Source of the DNA: Planctomycetaceae bacterium
Lineage (GTDB): Bacteria; Planctomycetota; Phycisphaerae; Tepidisphaerales; Tepidisphaeraceae
Assembly: GCA_027487775.1 (NCBI GenBank)
Contig: JAIYCY010000009.1
Location: forward strand, 1 to 64,000
Direction: 5' to 3'
Length of the DNA stretch: 64,000 nucleotides
This document shows positions 46,838-56,266 of this stretch, one piece after another. The notes under the pieces were generated by a model. The model saw nothing but the letters and a program-made list of their open reading frames with translations. It was not told the origin of the DNA and ran no database searches. The position numbers and the translations under genes were made by a program. The stretch's first letter is position 1; each line of letters opens with the position of its first letter.

Positions 46838-46933
46838 TCAACAAAACTCGCGGCCAGACCAGAATCCGGTCGGGTCATCCGAGTCTAGCGATCAGCCTGC
46901 TGCTCTGTCGTCCTATCAGCGAGTTCCAAGGCA

Positions 46934-46954
46934 AGGCCGCGTCAAGCGCGGCCT
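46934..46954. terminator. Hairpin terminator between rpmH and mrp
   Basis: AGGCCGCG and CGCGGCCT form a perfect 8-bp stem with a 5-base loop TCAAG, followed on the plus strand by CTCTTC. It lies 97 bases after rpmH and 128 bases beyond the stop of convergent mrp, so it may serve both directions. Confidence 0.5.
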
Positions 46955-47081
46955 CTCTTCGCTGCGCGATGAGGCGGAGCCGACTTGAAATCGGGACCTG
47001 TCTGTTTGGTCGACGCGGCTATCTCAGCTTGCTGAAACCTTTTGAGTCGCAAATCCTGCCTGCTTCTGGCCTGATGCGCGA

Positions 47082-48167
47082 TCATTCAACTTCGAGCTTC
47101 GGCGCTGTTGACGTGAGGTTGGCATTGGCCCGGCTGACTTCGCCCGCCAGCCGACCGACCAGCGATTCAAGGCTTTGACGTAGTCGTACGTTGTGCTCGA
47201 AGTTGGCGTGTGGCTTTCCCGCGTCACTGTTGATGCGCAATTCCGGGAACATCGGTATCTCGCCGAGGAACGGGAGGCCCATCGTCTCGGCCATCCCCTT
47301 GGCACCCCCGCGGCCAAAGATGTCGTGCTCGCTGCCATCCGGCGCGACGAAGCAGCTCATGTTCTCAACCACACCGAGCACCGGGGCTCCGAGTTGCTGA
47401 AACATCCTGACGGCGCGGCTCGCATCATCGATCGCCACCTGCTGCGGTGTGGCGACGACCACCGCGCCGGTCACCTGTACAATCTGGCAAAGCGTTAGAG
47501 GAACATCGCCAGTGCCCGGTGGAAGGTCGACAATGAGATAGTCAAGTTCGGGCCAGTGCGTGTTGTCGAGCAGGAGCTGCTTGAGGGCTGCGTGAGCCAT
47601 CGGACCCCGCCAGATCAGAGGCTTCTCCGGTTCGACGAGCGACCCAATGGTGATGGCATAGAGCCCGTGAACGAGAAGAGGCCTGATCTTGCGTCCGCTG
47701 TCGGTATCGATGACCGTGGGCGTTTGCCCTTTGATACCGAGCATGGTCGGCAGGCTGGGTCCATAGATGTCGCCGTCCATCAATCCGACCGCCGCGCCAG
47801 CCCGCTGCAGGCCGACCGCAAGATTGACCGCCACCGTACTCTTTCCGACCCCGCCCTTTCCGGCACCGACGGCAATGATGTTTTTTACCTGTGGGAGCGC
47901 GCCCTGCTTCTTCTCGGCACCTCGTGTTTGTGCTGTGAGTGTGAGCCTGACTTCGCCCACGCCTATATCTGCCAGCGCCTGCTTCACGTCTCGTTCGATG
48001 ACGTCCTTCAGTGGACAGGCGGGTGTAGTGAGTTCGACGGTCAGTGCAACGTCGTTTCCATCGACAACGACTTCCTTGACCATGCCGAGTGTGACAATGT
48101 CTTTGAACAGTTCGGGGTCGTTGACCTTGCGGAGCTGATTGAGAACGGCTTCACGAGTGATAGTCAT
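47082..48167 (-). CDS. mrp: Mrp/ApbC-family iron-sulfur cluster carrier ATPase
   Basis: 361 residues from ATG 48167 (MTITREAVLNQLRKV). N-terminal MIP18/DUF59 domain (DIVTLGMVKEV, about 1-85), then a deviant Walker A P-loop GAGKGGVGKSTVAVNLA and the MinD-like DGDIYGPSLP and VDLPPGTGD segments. Family members carry Fe-S clusters to apoproteins. The CxxC usually found in the segment before DIFG is missing (ENMSCFVAPDGSEHDIFG, one Cys only), so cluster binding may differ. Minus strand, 121 bases after the GDPD-like gene. Confidence 0.93.
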   Translation of the reverse strand: MTITREAVLNQLRKVNDPELFKDIVTLGMVKEVVVDGNDVALTVELTTPACPLKDVIERDVKQALADIGVGEVRLTLTAQTRGAEKKQGALPQVKNIIAVGAGKGGVGKSTVAVNLAVGLQRAGAAVGLMDGDIYGPSLPTMLGIKGQTPTVIDTDSGRKIRPLLVHGLYAITIGSLVEPEKPLIWRGPMAHAALKQLLLDNTHWPELDYLIVDLPPGTGDVPLTLCQIVQVTGAVVVATPQQVAIDDASRAVRMFQQLGAPVLGVVENMSCFVAPDGSEHDIFGRGGAKGMAETMGLPFLGEIPMFPELRINSDAGKPHANFEHNVRLRQSLESLVGRLAGEVSRANANLTSTAPKLEVE

Positions 48168-48288
48168 GGGCGGGGAAGTATAGGGCAGACGCAACGCAAA
48201 TGAACGGATCGAACCGTCAGGTGCGACGAATTGCCGGAGCGATTCAGAAAGCGGGACGTGCAACACTCAGACCATCCGCCATCAGCAA

Positions 48289-49221
48289 TCACGGCTGAGC
48301 GATCGGCTTATCGATCCGAGCTTCTTTCGGCTGATCGGTGTTGACGAGCGTGACGCCTGCTGCGCGTTGAACCTTCCAAGCCTCGGGCGTGTCGGGCGCT
48401 GCCCAGAATCGCAGGAGACGTCCCTGCGATCTTGCCTTCGCTGCAAGATCCTTCAATCGGGAAAGCTCGTCGCCTGGCATCGTCCCGCTTCCGTTCCAGG
48501 CGAAATGCTTGTCCCATTTGTCACTGACAAGCGGAACCAGATCGACTGGCGGAGGCTCGGCACGCGTCAGATCGCTGATCGATCCGTCAAAAAAGACTCG
48601 ACGACTCACGCCCGACGCGACGCGCCGACGATCTGCCCGGCCGGTGAGGACAATCGTCACAGCGCGGGCCTCGAACGCTCCATTCTCGTCCACACGGCTA
48701 AGCATCTCGTCATACTCCGAGAGCAGCACGTCGAGTGCCGTCATGGTGGCAGTCGGATCGTTCTTGAAATCGATCAAAAGTATCAGTGTCGAACCGGCGC
48801 GTGTTGGATCGATCGCCGAGTTCGGTCCACCTCCACCATTGGACTTTAGGAGTCGCTCGCGGAGTGGTTCGAGGTACATCGTACGCAGGAGATTCGCGCC
48901 GACGATTTCGGGGGCCGTATGCGCGACCACCAGTTGCCCGTTGATGCTAAAGACATCTGCTTCGATCGAAGCCGCTCCCGCATCCAGTGCATCAAGCAAA
49001 GGCCGATCCCGGTAATAGTCGTTGTGCGAGTGGACGTCGGAGTGGAGTTTCAATCTCAATTCAGTCGTCGAATCCGGTTCGGGAGTCACGACCGTCGGTG
49101 CTGGTGGAGAATTGCCTGTTTGGTCGATTCGATCGTTTGCCGATCGATCGCATCCCATTGCACCGAGCGAGAGCATCACCAAAGCGGTGACGAACAGTTG
49201 TGCGGCCGAGTTTTGTTTCAT
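48289..49221 (-). CDS. Lipoprotein with PI-PLC/GDPD-like TIM-barrel domain
   Basis: 310 residues from ATG 49221, fixed by an ATGA overlap with the DUF4159 gene and by a lipoprotein signal ending in LGAMGC. The mature part opens with HSHNDYYRDRPLLDALDAGA, then SIEADVFSINGQLVVAH; this His/Asn-Asp and Glu-x-Asp pattern is that of glycerophosphodiester phosphodiesterase and AIM6-like PI-PLC proteins. LVNTDQP near the end fits the last strand. The substrate is probably a phosphodiester headgroup, but this is unproven. Anchored on the outer side of the membrane. Confidence 0.75.
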   Translation of the reverse strand: MKQNSAAQLFVTALVMLSLGAMGCDRSANDRIDQTGNSPPAPTVVTPEPDSTTELRLKLHSDVHSHNDYYRDRPLLDALDAGAASIEADVFSINGQLVVAHTAPEIVGANLLRTMYLEPLRERLLKSNGGGGPNSAIDPTRAGSTLILLIDFKNDPTATMTALDVLLSEYDEMLSRVDENGAFEARAVTIVLTGRADRRRVASGVSRRVFFDGSISDLTRAEPPPVDLVPLVSDKWDKHFAWNGSGTMPGDELSRLKDLAAKARSQGRLLRFWAAPDTPEAWKVQRAAGVTLVNTDQPKEARIDKPIAQP

Positions 49222-51536
49222 CGTGTACTCAGAATTTGGGTGACCAATTGCAGGGCCGACTCCGGATCCCATCCGACGATGCCATCGAATTGATGCCCGA
49301 CGAGTCCACTCACCAGATCAAGTCGCGAGTAGGCGACTCGAATCTTTTCACCGTCGCGGGAGAGCATGACTCGCCCGGCAACGTCCGGTCCGAGCGCGGC
49401 GACGGCAGAATCACGAAGACGCAGCGTCACACGATTCGCCTCGTCGCCCCCGATTAGTGCGTCATCGCGCAGCATTGGCTTGATGGATTCACGTGGAATG
49501 ATCGCATCGATCAGTGCTTCGGCACGTGTGGCGAATTCGCTCGATCCGCCACCTGCGTCGATGAGCAGCAGCCCGCCAGCCTCGACGAAGGACTTGAGCG
49601 AGGAGATGTGTTCGGGCGTAAAGTCCGCTGCATCGGTTCCAGTGAGATGAACGACATCAAGTCCCGAAAGATCCGAGCCGAGATCGATATCGGCGATGTC
49701 GAGCGCGATCTTGCGCGTGTTCAGAAGATGCGTCGCCACGCGCGACCAAGCGGCAGGTTCGGGGTTCCAATTCCCACCATACTTCAGGCGTGCGAGCTTC
49801 AGTGTCTTGGTCGGCTTGATGTCAGGGAGAGGATGGATGATCGGCGTCTGGCCGCGCGTAAAGAACTTCGATCGACTGGTCGAGTACTGGACAATGTTGG
49901 CAGCGAGTTGGAAGTTGTCGGCGTTGCGTCCTGTGGCATCATTTCGGCTCCAGGCTCGCGCGGGGTCGTTGGGAAGCAGCATCATCAGTTCGCGAATTCC
50001 GTTGGAGACCGATTCGATATTCGGTCGGGAACGCCAGCGGGCGGCGGGGAACTGCTGCTGCGTGTAGATCGGATGCGTGGCGGGCAGGATGCGGGCCTCG
50101 TAGGCCGGAAACAGTTCAGCCGCGAGTTTTCGCCAATCGGCGGTGAATTTGCGATCGCTGCAGTCGGGGTGACCGATAAGCACGCCGCCCTGCTCGACGT
50201 AACTTCGCAAAGCGGACTTTTGGGCATCGGTCAGGTTCAATTCCGAACTTCCGCTGACAAACAGAATGGGCGAGTCGAGCAGTTGCCCGGGCGTCAGGTC
50301 GGCATTGACGAGTTGCCAGCGATATTCGCGTTCGGATTGTTCGCCGATCCATCGCGTGATGTTGGCGATATCTCTCGGGCGTTGATTCCAGTTGGGTTCT
50401 TGTTTCTGAGGTGGGTTCCACTCGAGTTTGTTGAATGCGACAGGAGCACGTCCGCGGACCAGAAAAAGAAGGCTGAAGCACGTGTCAGGAAGTCCGCCGA
50501 GGAGATTGGCAGCCGTCGCGCCGCGCCACGATCCTTCACGCGATTGAGATTCGACGATGAATGCCGCTCCGCGCTCATACCAGTCGAGGTCGCCGAAGTT
50601 TCGGAATCCGCCCGCGAGCGCGACGCGTTCGACGGCATACAGCGTCGCATATGGAAAGGCCCTCGGCACATCACGCGCCGCATGAGCCACGTCTCGCGTG
50701 TGATTGGCGGCGATCCAGGCGAGTCCTTTGTCGAGCGCAGGCTTGCGTGGGATGTTTCCGTTGCAAGCGCCGGAATCGATAGAAGTGAACTCATCGACGA
50801 TGAGCAGCGACACCACACCGGCGGCGGTCATTCCGGTGCTGAGCGGGTGTTGCGTTTCCTCTGCAAAGGCACGATAGGTCCATCCGCCGGTCTTGGGGTC
50901 TTGGGCCGCGATCCATGCCGTCTCCATGCCGGTCCAAAGCCGCGTGGGGATTTCGATTCCCGACCGTGCAGCCGCCCACAGACCGAGCACGCCGTACTGT
51001 GCGCGGGAGAGGCTGTACGCACCTGAGGCGCGCTTATCTGAGACGACATAGTCGAAAAAGCCCTGTCCTCGTCCGGGTTCCATGCGCAGGCCCCGCATCA
51101 TCAGATCTGCGTCTCGTCGCATGAGGCTTCGGATCTCGTCGGTCTGAGGCAGCTTGAGCCAGACCTGCATGCGAAAGCTCAACGCATAAACGCCAAAGCT
51201 TTGATTGGACTTGAGCCACGCGATCGCAGGCGCGAGCTTCGGATCGGCCGGGCTATCGCCGAGTGAGAGTAGCGTGTAGACCGCCATGGCAGTACGACCG
51301 CCCCACTGTCCTTCGTCGTGCTCGTTGTTGTTGGCAAAATCTGACTTGGGGACGCGTTCCCAGTGCCCGTCCTTTTGCAGGCCGTACAAAAAGTCCTTCC
51401 CGCGCGTGATCGCAGCCTCGATCGCTTCAGGCGAAGCCGCCCGCGCAGTGGATGCAGCACAGAATGACAGAATGCACGCAACCCCGTGCAGGAACAGCCG
51501 TCGCGTCATCCAGCGAATCATCTGACTTCGAATCAT
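49218..51536 (-). CDS. Exported DUF4159 protein with terpenoid-cyclase-like N-terminal toroid
   Basis: 772 residues; ATG 51536 is preceded by AAGGGA. A signal peptide (MTRRLFLHGVACILSFCAAS) leads into Trp/Gly repeats such as GKDFLYGLQKDGHW, AWLKSNQSF, GGWTYRAF and SREGSW, the alpha/alpha-toroid of squalene-hopene cyclase relatives, without the DxDD acid motif of cyclases. From about residue 430 the DUF4159 part follows: PILFVSGSSELNLTDAQ, YVEQGGVLIGHPDCSD, and a later ThuA/GATase-like LLLIDAGGGS. This architecture is widespread in planctomycetes and its role is unknown. ATGA overlap with the GDPD-like gene. Confidence 0.8.
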   Translation of the reverse strand: MIRSQMIRWMTRRLFLHGVACILSFCAASTARAASPEAIEAAITRGKDFLYGLQKDGHWERVPKSDFANNNEHDEGQWGGRTAMAVYTLLSLGDSPADPKLAPAIAWLKSNQSFGVYALSFRMQVWLKLPQTDEIRSLMRRDADLMMRGLRMEPGRGQGFFDYVVSDKRASGAYSLSRAQYGVLGLWAAARSGIEIPTRLWTGMETAWIAAQDPKTGGWTYRAFAEETQHPLSTGMTAAGVVSLLIVDEFTSIDSGACNGNIPRKPALDKGLAWIAANHTRDVAHAARDVPRAFPYATLYAVERVALAGGFRNFGDLDWYERGAAFIVESQSREGSWRGATAANLLGGLPDTCFSLLFLVRGRAPVAFNKLEWNPPQKQEPNWNQRPRDIANITRWIGEQSEREYRWQLVNADLTPGQLLDSPILFVSGSSELNLTDAQKSALRSYVEQGGVLIGHPDCSDRKFTADWRKLAAELFPAYEARILPATHPIYTQQQFPAARWRSRPNIESVSNGIRELMMLLPNDPARAWSRNDATGRNADNFQLAANIVQYSTSRSKFFTRGQTPIIHPLPDIKPTKTLKLARLKYGGNWNPEPAAWSRVATHLLNTRKIALDIADIDLGSDLSGLDVVHLTGTDAADFTPEHISSLKSFVEAGGLLLIDAGGGSSEFATRAEALIDAIIPRESIKPMLRDDALIGGDEANRVTLRLRDSAVAALGPDVAGRVMLSRDGEKIRVAYSRLDLVSGLVGHQFDGIVGWDPESALQLVTQILSTR

Positions 51537-51587
51537 CGGAAATTCCCTTCTGTCACAGCCGCTCGTTCACTCAGGCACTTGGGCGGA

Positions 51588-52106
51588 TCAACTCATTTCA
51601 GCGACGATATGGAACTCGAGCTTGTCCGATTCGGGGTTGAGTATGGCGACGGTCTTCGGATTGGCACGATGAAGCGCCCCCGGATTGATCCGGCGAATCG
51701 ATCCCACACGCAGATCGTGCTTCCGGTGCGTATGACCACTCAAGAGGTAGTCGATCTCTCCCGCGCGATCGAGCAACTGATTCAAATCCGCCGACCGATC
51801 TCCGTGCGTGACCGCGAATCGCTTGCTGCCGAGCTCGAATTCCCCGGTATAATTCAGGCAATGTATACCAATTTTGCCGGCGTAGTCACGTAGCCTGGCT
51901 GGTTCGAGATCGTTGTTACCGAAGACGAACCAGCTTACGCCCGCAGGCAGGCAGTCCAGCACCGCCCTGCCATCCGAGCCAAAGTCCGCGACGTCGCCGC
52001 AATGTGCGAAATGGGTCGCGCCGAGAGATTGCAATTGCATGACTGCCCGTCGGGCGATCGTGGAGCGTCCGTGCGTGTCCGAGAGGATTCCTAAACGAAT
52101 TGTCAT
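51588..52106 (-). CDS. YfcE/MJ0936-type metallophosphoesterase
   Basis: 172 residues. Calcineurin-like motifs in order: LSDTHG, HCGDVAD, VFGNND, THGD, LSGHTHR. The minimal size matches YfcE phosphodiesterases that cleave artificial or cyclic phosphodiesters with Mn or Ni. Cytoplasmic. Last bases lie 51 from the DUF4159 start, same strand. Confidence 0.92.
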   Translation of the reverse strand: MTIRLGILSDTHGRSTIARRAVMQLQSLGATHFAHCGDVADFGSDGRAVLDCLPAGVSWFVFGNNDLEPARLRDYAGKIGIHCLNYTGEFELGSKRFAVTHGDRSADLNQLLDRAGEIDYLLSGHTHRKHDLRVGSIRRINPGALHRANPKTVAILNPESDKLEFHIVAEMS

Positions 52107-52249
52107 TTCACATCATTTTTCTCGTGACTTTCGGTTGGATCGAGCCAAACATCCTTGTCTGCCGATAATGTTAATGACCACAGACGCCTCACCGGAACGC
52201 TCCGGCGACGTCAGTGCGATTCGTTTTATCTTACCGAGGGACAGAACAC

Positions 52250-55108
52250 ATGTCTGAATCGAACGCTTTCACAACCTGCATGAAACTTTCGCAATCACCG
52301 GATAAGCGTCGCACGACCAAGCGACGCCTGCTCATTTCGATCGCATGCTCGGCGATTCTCGCCTCTGCGCCGATCGCTTCGTTCGCTCAGGAAGCTGCGC
52401 CTGCAGACCGAATGCCCAAACTCGAAGATGTCGTCAAGGACATGAAGTCGGTCGAAGGCCTCTTCACCCTTTACCGCTTCGATCCTTCAGACGTCACACG
52501 CGATCCGTCAAGACTCGTCGCACTCATTCCCGCAACGCTTCTCAACAAAGACCTGATGCTGGCCACCAGCATCAGCCGCGGATCGATGTTTGGTTTTCCG
52601 GTCGGGACCGATCTGGTTCGCTTTGAGGTTTCGGGCAATCTTCTCCTGCTCGTCGCACCAGACATGACCGTGAAGCCCAGCAAGGGACAAGCCATCGAAG
52701 GCGCCGTTGAGGCGACCTATCAGCCGCGCTATCTCGCCGCCATGCCGATCCTCAGCCGCACGCAGCGCGGCGATATCGCGGTCGATTTCGGCGGGGTGCT
52801 CGCAGCCAGCGCGGGTATGATCTCCAACATGGGCGGTGAAGGTGGGCCACGCGGCGCCGTCATCCGTTATCCCGTTGTGAAGAGTTTCCCCGATAACGTG
52901 CTCATCGATGTCAACATCGCCAGACCCAGCCCCGCCGGCGGATCGAACACCGGCGTCTCGTTCAGCTTCCGTCGCCTGCCCGAGCTCGGCAGCAACGGAT
53001 TCAAACCGCGACAGGCAGACGAACGCGTCGGTTACTTCACCACCGTGCGACAAGACTGGAACGCTTCGTACAGCGACCGCGAAACCGTCGTTCGCTACAT
53101 CAACAAGTGGAACCTTCAGAAGAAGGACCCGTCACTCGAACTCTCTCCGCCCGTCAAGCCCATCACCTTCATCATCGAAAAGAACGTCCCACTTCAATGG
53201 CGTCGATTCGTCGCCGAAGGCATTGCCGATTGGAACAAGGCATTCGAGAAGATCGGCATCAGCGGCGCGATCGTTGTTCAGCAGCAGACCGACGACAACG
53301 AGTTTGCCAATATCGATCCTGAAGACGCGCGCTACAACTTCATCCGCTGGATCGTCACCGGCGCCGGGTTTGCCATGGGTCCAAGTCGCCCGGATCCGCG
53401 TACGGGCGAAATCCTCGACGCTGACATCATCTTCGATGACGCGATGGTGCGATTCCAATTCGAGTCACTAGGCAACCTGATCGGCCCCGGCGCGTGGGCG
53501 GACTCCATCGGGCCTGACGTGCTGGAGTTCCTCGAATCTCATCCCGATTGGATTCCAGCGGGCGTGACGATGGAAGACGTCCGTGCGACCGCAAATCGCC
53601 TGCGCCTCAAGACCAGCCTGACGACCGGTCGAGCGACCGAACTGCTCACGGATATCGACGTCGCGGGCGAATCCCGACGCGTCGAGTCCAGTGAGCGTCC
53701 GCTCGTGCATGCGTCGGCATGTCATTACGCGACCGGCCTGCGTCAACAGATAATCGCGGCCCGCCTTCTCCACGCCGCCGCAGGGCCTGACAAAAAGCTC
53801 CCCGAGCGTGTGATCGGCGAAATCGTTCGTAATGTCGTCGCGCACGAAGTGGGTCACACGATCGGCCTCCGTCACAACTTCATCGCCAGCACCTGGCTGA
53901 GTCCCGAGGAAATCAAGCGTCGCCGTGACAACACCGATGAACCCACCTACGCCAGCGTCATGGACTATGACGCACTCCTGCTCTTCCCCGGCGATGATCT
54001 GAACACGGTCAAGCGTGTGGTGTCGCCCACCATTGGACCGTACGACCACTGGGCCGTTGAATTCGGCTATTCCACGGGCACCGACGCCGATGCTGCAAAG
54101 ATTGCCAGCCGCACCAACGAACCGGGCCTTGCTTATCTGACCGACGAAGACGTCATGGGACTGGCCAGCCCCGACCCGCGTGCCAACCGTTGGGACATGA
54201 GCAGTGATCCGGTCGCCTGGGCCAAGCTCCAGATTGAGCTTGCCGATCAGCTCCTGAAAGATTTCCAGAGCTGGGCAGTCAAGCCGAACGATCCCAGCTA
54301 CTACCTGCGTGATTCGTTCATGACCTTGATGTCGACCAAGACCAGGCCGCTCAGCTACGTCGCCCGCGTGGTGGGCGGGCAGGAGTTCAATCGTAACCGA
54401 CCGAGTGATCCGAACGCCGTTGCACCGCTTACACTTGTAAGCCCGCAACGTCAGCGTGAAGCGCTAGATCTGCTTGCCTCGACCGTGTTCAACGACGACT
54501 TCCTGAAGGTCGAAACCGAGCTGTTCAACAAGCTCGTCCCGTCGCGTCACTGGGACGATGGATTCGGCATGCCGCCTTCGCGCGTCGACTTCCCCGTTCA
54601 CCAGGCGATGCTCTCGCTGCAGTCGGGCGCGTTGATGCAAATCACCAACCCCACCGTCCTTCAGCGAATTTACGACGCGGAAGTCAAGACGACCGCAGAA
54701 GACAAATTCACCACCGCCGAACTCATCTCGCGTGTCCGCAAGATCGTCGTCGGCGAACTCAACGTCGGAGAAGGTGAGTTCAGCGACGCCAAGCCCATGC
54801 TCTCGAGCATCAAGCGAAATCTGCAGAGGCAGTATGTGAACAATCTGCTCGCGATCGCGCGAACGCGCCCCGGAACGGGCGGCCTCAGCCCGGACGTGCA
54901 CGGCATGATTCGCTTCACGCTCGCAGACATCCAGACGCAGTTCGAGGAGGCCTCAAAGGCTGCCAAGATCGACCTTGCGACCCGCGCTCACTTCAGCGAA
55001 GTCGCCAAGCAGATCGAGCAGACCCTTGATGCCGACGATGTGAACGTCAACGTGTCGATGCCCATGATCATCGGCCGCGACAATCCTACACAACCTGCGT
55101 CGAAGTGA
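52250..55108 (+). CDS. Exported zinc-dependent metalloprotease, DUF5117 type
   Basis: 952 residues from ATG 52250, preceded by GAGGGA. Signal peptide (LLISIACSAILASAPIASFAQ). The zinc site is HEVGHTIGLRH (H532, H536, H542), the metzincin HExxHxxGxxH pattern, and a Met-turn YASVMDYD follows about 30 residues later. The N-terminal region VEGLFTLYRF...LMLATSIS matches DUF5117, and the C-terminal part is helical. Secreted or periplasmic peptidase; substrate unknown. Common in planctomycetes and Bacteroidota. Confidence 0.9.
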   Translation: MSESNAFTTCMKLSQSPDKRRTTKRRLLISIACSAILASAPIASFAQEAAPADRMPKLEDVVKDMKSVEGLFTLYRFDPSDVTRDPSRLVALIPATLLNKDLMLATSISRGSMFGFPVGTDLVRFEVSGNLLLLVAPDMTVKPSKGQAIEGAVEATYQPRYLAAMPILSRTQRGDIAVDFGGVLAASAGMISNMGGEGGPRGAVIRYPVVKSFPDNVLIDVNIARPSPAGGSNTGVSFSFRRLPELGSNGFKPRQADERVGYFTTVRQDWNASYSDRETVVRYINKWNLQKKDPSLELSPPVKPITFIIEKNVPLQWRRFVAEGIADWNKAFEKIGISGAIVVQQQTDDNEFANIDPEDARYNFIRWIVTGAGFAMGPSRPDPRTGEILDADIIFDDAMVRFQFESLGNLIGPGAWADSIGPDVLEFLESHPDWIPAGVTMEDVRATANRLRLKTSLTTGRATELLTDIDVAGESRRVESSERPLVHASACHYATGLRQQIIAARLLHAAAGPDKKLPERVIGEIVRNVVAHEVGHTIGLRHNFIASTWLSPEEIKRRRDNTDEPTYASVMDYDALLLFPGDDLNTVKRVVSPTIGPYDHWAVEFGYSTGTDADAAKIASRTNEPGLAYLTDEDVMGLASPDPRANRWDMSSDPVAWAKLQIELADQLLKDFQSWAVKPNDPSYYLRDSFMTLMSTKTRPLSYVARVVGGQEFNRNRPSDPNAVAPLTLVSPQRQREALDLLASTVFNDDFLKVETELFNKLVPSRHWDDGFGMPPSRVDFPVHQAMLSLQSGALMQITNPTVLQRIYDAEVKTTAEDKFTTAELISRVRKIVVGELNVGEGEFSDAKPMLSSIKRNLQRQYVNNLLAIARTRPGTGGLSPDVHGMIRFTLADIQTQFEEASKAAKIDLATRAHFSEVAKQIEQTLDADDVNVNVSMPMIIGRDNPTQPASK

Positions 55109-55141
55109 TCTGTTCCACTTTGAGTGATCTGTTCCACTTTG
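55104..55141. repeat. 19-bp exact tandem duplication across the metalloprotease stop codon
   Basis: AGTGATCTGTTCCACTTTG occurs twice in a row (55104-55122 and 55123-55141). The first copy includes the stop codon TGA at 55106-55108. Confidence 0.9.
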
Positions 55142-55158
55142 ACAATACATCGATTCGT

Positions 55159-55578
55159 TCAACTGACCGAGTCGATCCACTTCGGTTCATCCCCGCGCGA
55201 GCCGGTCCCCACAAGGGCCGGCTCGCGTCGTCGTTGGCCGACGACATCGCGCAGGCGCTCGACAAACACGAACTGGCTTTCCAGTCTCGTCATGCGGAGC
55301 AGTTCGCGCAAGCTGTCACCCACGCGTGTCAATACGAGTTCGCCGCAGCGTCGATCCACTTCCCGTTTGGCGGCCAGCATCATGCCGAGCACCTGGCTTG
55401 ATGCCAGTTCGACTTTGCGAAAGTCGAGCACGACGCGACCACGCAGCGGAAGCGATGACAACTCGCGCAACATCGCATCGGTCGCATGATGCACAGCTTG
55501 CGGATCGGTGAGCTTCCGCGCTCGGAACGAAATCACCAGCCAGTGATCCACATGTTCAACAAGAATGTCTTGACTCAT
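55159..55578 (-). CDS. STAS-domain protein (anti-sigma-factor antagonist-like)
   Basis: 139 residues from ATG 55578 (MSQDILVEHVDHWLVISF); a longer frame to 55809 would overlap the divergent gene and adds an unconserved tail. The STAS fold is seen in RGRVVLDFRKVELASSQVLGMMLAAKREV, where the Ser-Ser pair sits at the phosphorylatable position of SpoIIAA-like proteins. The last 25 residues (from RRREPALVG) look unlike a STAS end and are coded across a strong hairpin. Could relieve an anti-sigma factor or act in a stressosome-like pathway; an ECF sigma operon is 2 kb away. Confidence 0.8.
   Translation of the reverse strand: MSQDILVEHVDHWLVISFRARKLTDPQAVHHATDAMLRELSSLPLRGRVVLDFRKVELASSQVLGMMLAAKREVDRRCGELVLTRVGDSLRELLRMTRLESQFVFVERLRDVVGQRRREPALVGTGSRGDEPKWIDSVS
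55196..55227. terminator. Strong hairpin inside the 3' end of the STAS gene
   Basis: CGCGAGCCGG (55196-55205) pairs with CCGGCTCGCG (55218-55227), and CCC with GGG beyond a one-base bulge, around the loop CACAA. It lies 88 bases after the convergent metalloprotease stop and may end that transcript; no U-run follows. Confidence 0.45.
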
Positions 55579-55724
55579 GGCAGCAATCGACGAATCCGTG
55601 CGGGCGAAAGAGCACAGATTCGTCCATCTGACATCCAATACGCCAACCACGCGTGCAAGAGTGCGTCGGTTAGCAAGCCGCGCGGAGACTGGATGAAAGA
55701 TATCTGCTGCCGATAATCCCATGC

Positions 55725-56201
55725 ATGCCCATGCCCCTGCAGCCGGAATCAAGCGAATCCTCGGACTCACCGCTCGTCCTGACGAATCGGCAACGCATGC
55801 TCGCACCACTGGTCAGCCTGGGGATCTGCGTGCTGATATTCGGACCTGTGCTGTTTCTCGCGCCGATCGATCTGGAAAAGCCCGGCGGATACGCTCTTGG
55901 GTTCACCGCCTTCCTGCTCGTCTTCGGCTGGCTCGGACTGGCTGGGATACGAGCCCCGTTTGAAATGCGACTGGACGACGATCTGACAATCCGCAGCCTA
56001 TCGCGCCGATGGGTCATGGGAGCCGCCGATGTGCGCCGATGGCACTTTGTTCATCCCGATGGGCGCATCGATCAGTCGATGCCGACGGACAACGCCCTCT
56101 TGATGATCCGCACGCGCGAGGGCGTCCGATTTCGCTCGGAAGTGACCCGCGAAGAAGCAGAACGCGTCGTACGTTGGTTCGCACGACGCGCTCTGGCCTG
56201 A
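55725..56201 (+). CDS. Small membrane protein with two transmembrane segments
   Basis: 158 residues. Two adjacent hydrophobic segments (LAPLVSLGICVLIFGPVLFL and LGFTAFLLVFGWLGLAGI) are followed by a cytoplasmic beta-rich domain of about 85 residues (FEMRLDDDLTIRSLSRRWVM to the end) resembling bacterial PH-like domains. No catalytic motif. The ATG could also be the one two codons later (55731). Divergent from the STAS gene with a 146-base gap. Function unknown. Confidence 0.65.
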   Translation: MPMPLQPESSESSDSPLVLTNRQRMLAPLVSLGICVLIFGPVLFLAPIDLEKPGGYALGFTAFLLVFGWLGLAGIRAPFEMRLDDDLTIRSLSRRWVMGAADVRRWHFVHPDGRIDQSMPTDNALLMIRTREGVRFRSEVTREEAERVVRWFARRALA

Positions 56202-56266
56202 AGGGAGAATTCGTTGCGAAGAAACGTGAGGACGATGAATGATGAACGATGAATATGCTCGCGGGT

